Position numbers and translations under genes: made by a program
In this document: positions 6,854 through 11,637 of the stretch, in pieces
Numbering within the stretch: position 1 is the first letter of the stretch
Layout of the letters: each line of letters opens with the position of its first letter
Assembly: GCA_015680635.1 (NCBI GenBank)
Contig: JAABOA010000775.1
Location: forward strand, 1 to 11,637
Source of the DNA: Lunasporangiospora selenospora
Taxonomy: Eukaryota > Mortierellomycota > Mortierellomycetes > Mortierellales > Mortierellaceae
Direction of reading: 5' to 3'
DNA length: 11,637 bases
Notes under the pieces: generated by a model
The model's input: only the letters and a program-made list of their open reading frames with translations
Databases searched by the model: none
What the model was told of the DNA's origin: nothing

Positions 6854-9800
6854 ATGGCACCCTTTGGACACAAGTTTGATAAACGCTGGCGCTTTTTAGG
6901 TCCGGGCGGCGTATTGGATGTCAACAACCTAACCGAAGCCCACCTCAGGGCTGTCTACGGACTCGAGCACTGCCCCTCAAAGGAAAATGACCAAAATTCA
7001 CCCGGTGGCGTCTGGGGCGAGTCTGCTCGGCCCGAGAATCAAAATCGTCTTTATCCCTATTGCAACAACCGGTACGCGCCGCAGGAGACCTCTCCGATTT
7101 TGACTGGATCGAGTCATGCTAGCAACAAGGCGTGTACTCTGGCCAAGTGCAAGGAAGGCAATCCACATTGCTTGAACTATTTCGGACAGGCGCAGTGGGA
7201 AAGCGAAGGTAAAAAAAAAAAAAGACGAAAAGCGATGTGGACATCCCTTTTTTCTTCTTTGATGTGCAATTGATCCCTTTTGAGGCGATCCCATCTGACA
7301 ATGGAGGCTATTATTAGATGCGTTTGAGACGTATTATGGAGCCAGGTTCAAAGAAGCATCAGAAGAACTTGTCAAACGACCCAGAGAGATACCTGCTGGA
7401 ATGAAGGTATTGGATCATTGCTCCCTTGACACTTTAAAGATGAAAAAAAAAGGACAATGAGGAATCGGAGAAAATTCCTGGTCTAGTTGTTTTGTTTGGA
7501 TTTGGTCAATTGACTTTATTCTTTATATCCACCATCAGAACCTTGGAGCGACATGCTATGCCAATTCTCTATTACAGGTTTGGTTTCATGACATGGTTTT
7601 TAGGAAATGTATTTACCAGTGCCAGTTCGCATCGGAGGCAGGCAAGAATATGGTAAAGAGCTAGACCTAAAGAATCGCGCCCAGTCCCCCCTCCCCAAAA
7701 AATCGCAATCAATTGGGAGGAGTTTGTCACATCGGCTTGTGATCACACAGACAGACAGAGCGAATCCACGTTTTAACATCAAAACCAACGGAAATCTGTC
7801 CTTAGAATGTACTGCAGCAGTTACAGCAGGTATTCCTGTATCTGGATTTGGGATCGAGGACAGTTTACAATCCATTGGCGTTGGTAAAGTCGCTAAACTT
7901 GGATACGAGCATGCAACAGGACGCTCAAGAGTAAGGGCCTTTGAGTAGATTTTTTTTTTTGCAGGTTGTTCACAAAGATTCTTTCGAAGAGCATGAAATT
8001 GAAGGTGGAGGGGGGGAGGAGAGGTAAAGGTAAACAGAGTAAATAACGACGGCAACAATAATATTAATAATAATGTCAATACGGTTTCCAGGTTCTGCAA
8101 TCTCTTCCTGGCCAAGATTGATAGTCAACTTCAGCTGCAGGAGGATCCTTTTCTACGCGACTTTGTAAAGAATCAGGTAGTGAACCGTGACCAAATAGCT
8201 CTACATTTTGACCAGGATAAAAAAAACCCCTCTTTCCTCTCAATTTTATTTTTCAAATCTTGCTCACACAAGCCGTGATCACGGCCCCCCTATTCTCTCT
8301 ACTTTTTTTTTTTTTTATATTTATATTTATATTTTTATTTTTGTGCAACAACAATGTACCCATGTAGTTTCAAGGAAGGTACTCTTACCATACCACCTGC
8401 GGCCACTGCAAGAAACTCTCGACTCGGGAATGTACCTTTTATGAGCTGATGCTCAATATTCGTGACAACAATACATTGATGGACAGTCTGGAGGATTTTA
8501 TTGAGCCCGAGGAGCTCAAAGGAGCAGATCAATATTTTTGCTCAGCCTGCGCGTCGCTCCAGGATGCGTCGCGTGCCATCAAATTTGAGGCTCTGCCAGA
8601 GGTAATTGCCATACACTCTTGACATATACCCAAGTGTGAGCTGTTTCAATTTTTTTTTTAGTAAAAGACTAACCGTTGAGCATACTTTCATGCTTTCATT
8701 TTTAGGTATTAAACATTCAATTGATGCGATTTGTGTACGATAGCAGTACATGGACCAAGAAAAAGTCCAAGGATGTTCTTCGATTCCCAGAGACGATTGA
8801 CCTGGGTGAGCTTTTGGAGCCGAAACAGAGTGTCCTCTATGACTTGTCCGCTGTCCTTGTTCATAGTGGCCCAAGCGCGTATTCGGGTCACTTTGTAGCC
8901 TATGTCATGGATCCCAAGTAGGTCCTTTTTTTTTCCCTCCCAAGTCTTGTGCTGATTCTTTGAAGGGAATTTTATTCATTTATTTTGGTCATTTATTTTC
9001 TTTGTTAGGTCCAAAAAGTGGTTCATGTTGAACGATGAGGATGTTCGAGAGTTTAGCTCGGCAAACTTTGACCCCGAGGAACTAATCGAGTCCATGGGGA
9101 AATCAGATTCCAAGAAGGACTCTTCTAAAATGGCATCAAGTGACTCGGAGAAGCTGCTCAAGTAAGTTTATGAGCATTTTTTTTTAACCTAAAAAAAATG
9201 ACGAGTTGTCAGGATTAGCGGGTCGATAGCTTTGATAACTAAGAGTCATTCATTCTCGGCTTGGTTATTATGCCATCTATAGTATGCTCTCGTCCAAGAA
9301 TGCGTACATGTTGATCTATTCCAAGCGGAAAATTGATGCGATACCTCAGCCAACTCCTAGCCCTGGAGAGTCTTTGCGGAGTGTACTCGAGGACAACGAG
9401 TCGCTCGAGAAGGATCTTCAAAAAATAGCCAAAGAGTAAGTATTATCTGTTCATCCTAATCGAGCTTTGGAGGAAGGGAGGAGATAGGGAGTATTGGTAT
9501 TAACAAAAACAATTGAGGAAACTTTCTCATGAATTTTAACCTAATGGTTGGCATCTCTAGAAAAGAAGAGGTCCGAAGCAGCTTTAATGCGGCTAGAGAT
9601 GAAAGGAGACATTTGTATAGGCAATGGGAAGTCACAGACGATCAGGTACGCATTTGATTTTTCATCCGAGTGAGACCTGTAAGTAAAGGGCTAGGGGGCT
9701 AATGTATTCATGTCTTTCTCGGTGTTTTAGCAAGGCGGCTGTTATATTGCAAGAGAGACTCTTGAAGAGTATATGCAATTCCCAAAGGACCCTGCTGAAA

Positions 9801-11533
9801 CTGGTCCTGAGGACAAGGCCTCCCAGGAGACCATCATCATCGACAATAGTAGTATTACTTGCAAGCATCAGAAACTCTGCCCACTTGGCTTTTCCAAGAG
9901 CAAGCTTGTAAACGAGGTAATGCACAAACCTGTTAGGGCACTCCAAAGCTTTCGTTTGATGACAAAGTGTCTAATTGCCTTGTTTTTTTTTCTTAATATT
10001 CTAGAATGCGATGAATGTTTTCCTCAACAGCGGTAGATTCAAAATGGAGACTACCCTGACCAGAACCGATTTTTGCGAGGTGTGTACCAAGAACGTGTGC
10101 CGAGGTAATACCAAGAGACCTTTTTTAAACTCGGCTGTGTGGATGAGTTGCGGATCAAATGCAAGAGAATGCCATGCTGCTTGCAACTGTTTGTGTGGGC
10201 TGGCGGAGAACCCTTTTTATGAATGATCTGACAAGAACGGCATTTTTTATCTGCTCTAGACAAGCTTTATTCATTCTTTCATCGCAAAGACATTGAAGAA
10301 TTTGAGCGCAAGGCGAAGAGTGTGCGAAGTCCAGGCCACGCCTGGGTTTCTCGTTCTTGGTTGAGTGAATGGCTCAAAGTGACCCCGTTGTTCCGTCTGG
10401 AGCATGGATCCGTCCAGGATGATCCCAAGCCGACATCTCGAGAGTTTCTCTCGGATATTTTGTGTCCCCATGAGATGCTGAATGCTGACAAGACAAGGAG
10501 GAGATTGATTAACAAATCGGTTCGTCCTATTATTGTTTTTTTTTGTTGGTCCTTTTCTTGTTTATTTATTTAATGTAGCGGGGATATGTGTGGAGCGACT
10601 AACGAATTAGTGTGTTCTTTCACTCTCTTTGTACGTTTTAGGCATTCAGTGTATTGGAAAAGGCGTTTGGGGAGCTGAGTCTTCCTGGTGGAGATTCCGT
10701 CGAGTGTACTGTGTGTTTAGATGAGAAAAAACCAAAAGTAGATAATCGTAAAGATGTCGCGAGTAGGGCAGCTTCAGAAAAGGTATATTTGCTGTGTGAG
10801 GGCCAATGCTGCTAACCTCTAGTCCAGATGAAATGTTTTTTTTTTCCTCAAAGCTAAATGTTCTTGTACTTTTCTTTTTTTTATTATTTATTTGTCAAGA
10901 CGGAGTTGGCTGATATGCTGATGAGAGGGCCTCGTATCTGGCAAATGGAGGATGGTGTTCGTTATTGTATTGTCTCTCAAGGTAAGGGGACACCCACTTG
11001 TTGATACTACTTTGAACCTGTACTACATTTATTGTGGTTGCTTAAACCAGGGGTCATGCTGACCGACTTTGATCCTTTTATTTTTGAATAAGTCTTTATG
11101 AAAAAATGGACCAGTTTTGTTAAACGACCTTTGGCCAACGATCGACCAGACGCTCTTGATAATGCGACCCTGTTATGTCCACATGACTTGTTCTTGTTTG
11201 ACATGAATAACAAGGTCGATTTTGAGAATCAGGATGATATTTGTATTATCAAGGAAGAAGAGTGGGGTCATCTCTTGGCGCTGTAAGTCGGAAAGAAACT
11301 AAGCACATAATCATGATGGACTGATACCGATAAGGAGACTAACTTTGTAGAGTCGATAACCCTTGCTTTCCCAGGTATGGTGGTGGCCCAGTGATTACGG
11401 TGCTGAAAAGGGCAGCAGTAAACTCGACATCAGCGTCGCCATCGTCGTCGTCATCATCGTCATGTGAGGAGGAGGCAGTGCCCTCTACGATCGAATCGGT
11501 ACCTGCTGCCTGCCAGTCGTGTCGAAAAACTAG
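6854..11533 (+). CDS. USP48: USP48-type ubiquitin carboxyl-terminal hydrolase, 3' part beyond the window
   Basis: Cysteine protease that removes ubiquitin; relatives (animal USP48, plant UBP26) act mainly in the nucleus, including on histones. Exons: 6854-7208, 7318-7406, 7539-7652, 7806-7930, 8092-8176, 8368-8601, 8706-8917, 9009-9161, 9283-9435, 9561-9645, 9731-9916, 10005-10104, 10260-10519, 10642-10782, 10900-10981, 11093-11282, 11375-11533, then a GTGAGC donor; phases all agree. 907 full codons against about 1035 residues in human USP48. The N-terminal cysteine motif C94..C99KEGNPHC106 resembles CKGNPNC of USP48. Cys box: NLGATCYANS with C154. QQDAQEF is at 223-229. Zinc finger pairs are C267/C270 and C314/C317. 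His box: AYSGHF with H396; then LNDEDV with D414. DUSP-like modules follow: HAWVSRSWLSEWLK (658-670) with CPHEML, and FMKKWTSFVKRPL (793-805) with LLCPHDL and YGGGP (856-860). A Ser tract (878-884) follows. ATG 6854 has a good CAACCATGG context. Confidence 0.95.
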
Positions 11534-11582
11534 GTGAGCGTTTTATCGCGAGGACCAAATACTCGATTGCAGCTTTCCCTTC

Positions 11583-11584
<2 letters not shown>

Positions 11585-11637
<53 letters not shown>
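11585..11637. repeat. (GA)26 microsatellite at the window end
   Basis: Fifty-three bases of uninterrupted GA run to the last base of the window, inside intron 17 of the USP48-type gene on the sense strand. It begins 51 bp after the last exon in view. The full length is unknown because the window stops within it. Confidence 0.95.

Noticed and set aside
10105-10259. Coding continuation after exon 12 of the USP gene
   Set aside because: The open stretch is Cys-rich but ends in a stop, and joining 10104 to 10260 gives the CxxC-to-DUSP order expected from USP48.

Overview
The window looks like nuclear DNA from a filamentous fungus. An early-diverging zygomycete of the Mortierella type is my best guess, but that is inference from style, not a marker gene. 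Two protein genes lie on the + strand. Both are cut by many short introns (85-191 bp) with GT...AG ends, CTAAC/CTGAC-like branch sites and T-rich tails. Coding exons are GC-balanced, while introns and spacers are rich in A/T homopolymers and GA/CT microsatellites. No rRNA, tRNA, CRISPR array, intact transposon or virus-like gene was recognised.

Layout. 1-584: upstream spacer with a purine (GA) tract and a 12-bp palindrome just before the first gene. 585-3596: a complete nine-exon gene for a cytosolic M3-family zinc oligopeptidase (thimet oligopeptidase / saccharolysin type, 711 aa), including a 16-nt microexon needed to keep frame. 3597-6853: a 3.2-kb spacer with a 22-bp palindrome and AATAAA behind the peptidase gene, a 74-bp imperfect direct repeat, a hairpin, a C12 run, microsatellites, a possible decayed minus-strand coding frame and a TATA-like box. 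6854-11533 and beyond: the first 17 exons (907 complete codons) of a USP48-type ubiquitin-specific protease with the USP catalytic core and DUSP-like modules. The window ends in its 17th intron, inside a GA microsatellite.

How the genes relate. Both act in protein turnover: one removes ubiquitin from proteins, the other degrades short peptides such as those released by proteasomes. The shared theme is probably coincidental, because they are separated by 3.2 kb and nothing shows joint control. I found no convincing new multi-gene system. The most useful results are the two exon models, the microexon, the altered zinc-site region of the peptidase, and the repeat-bearing spacer.
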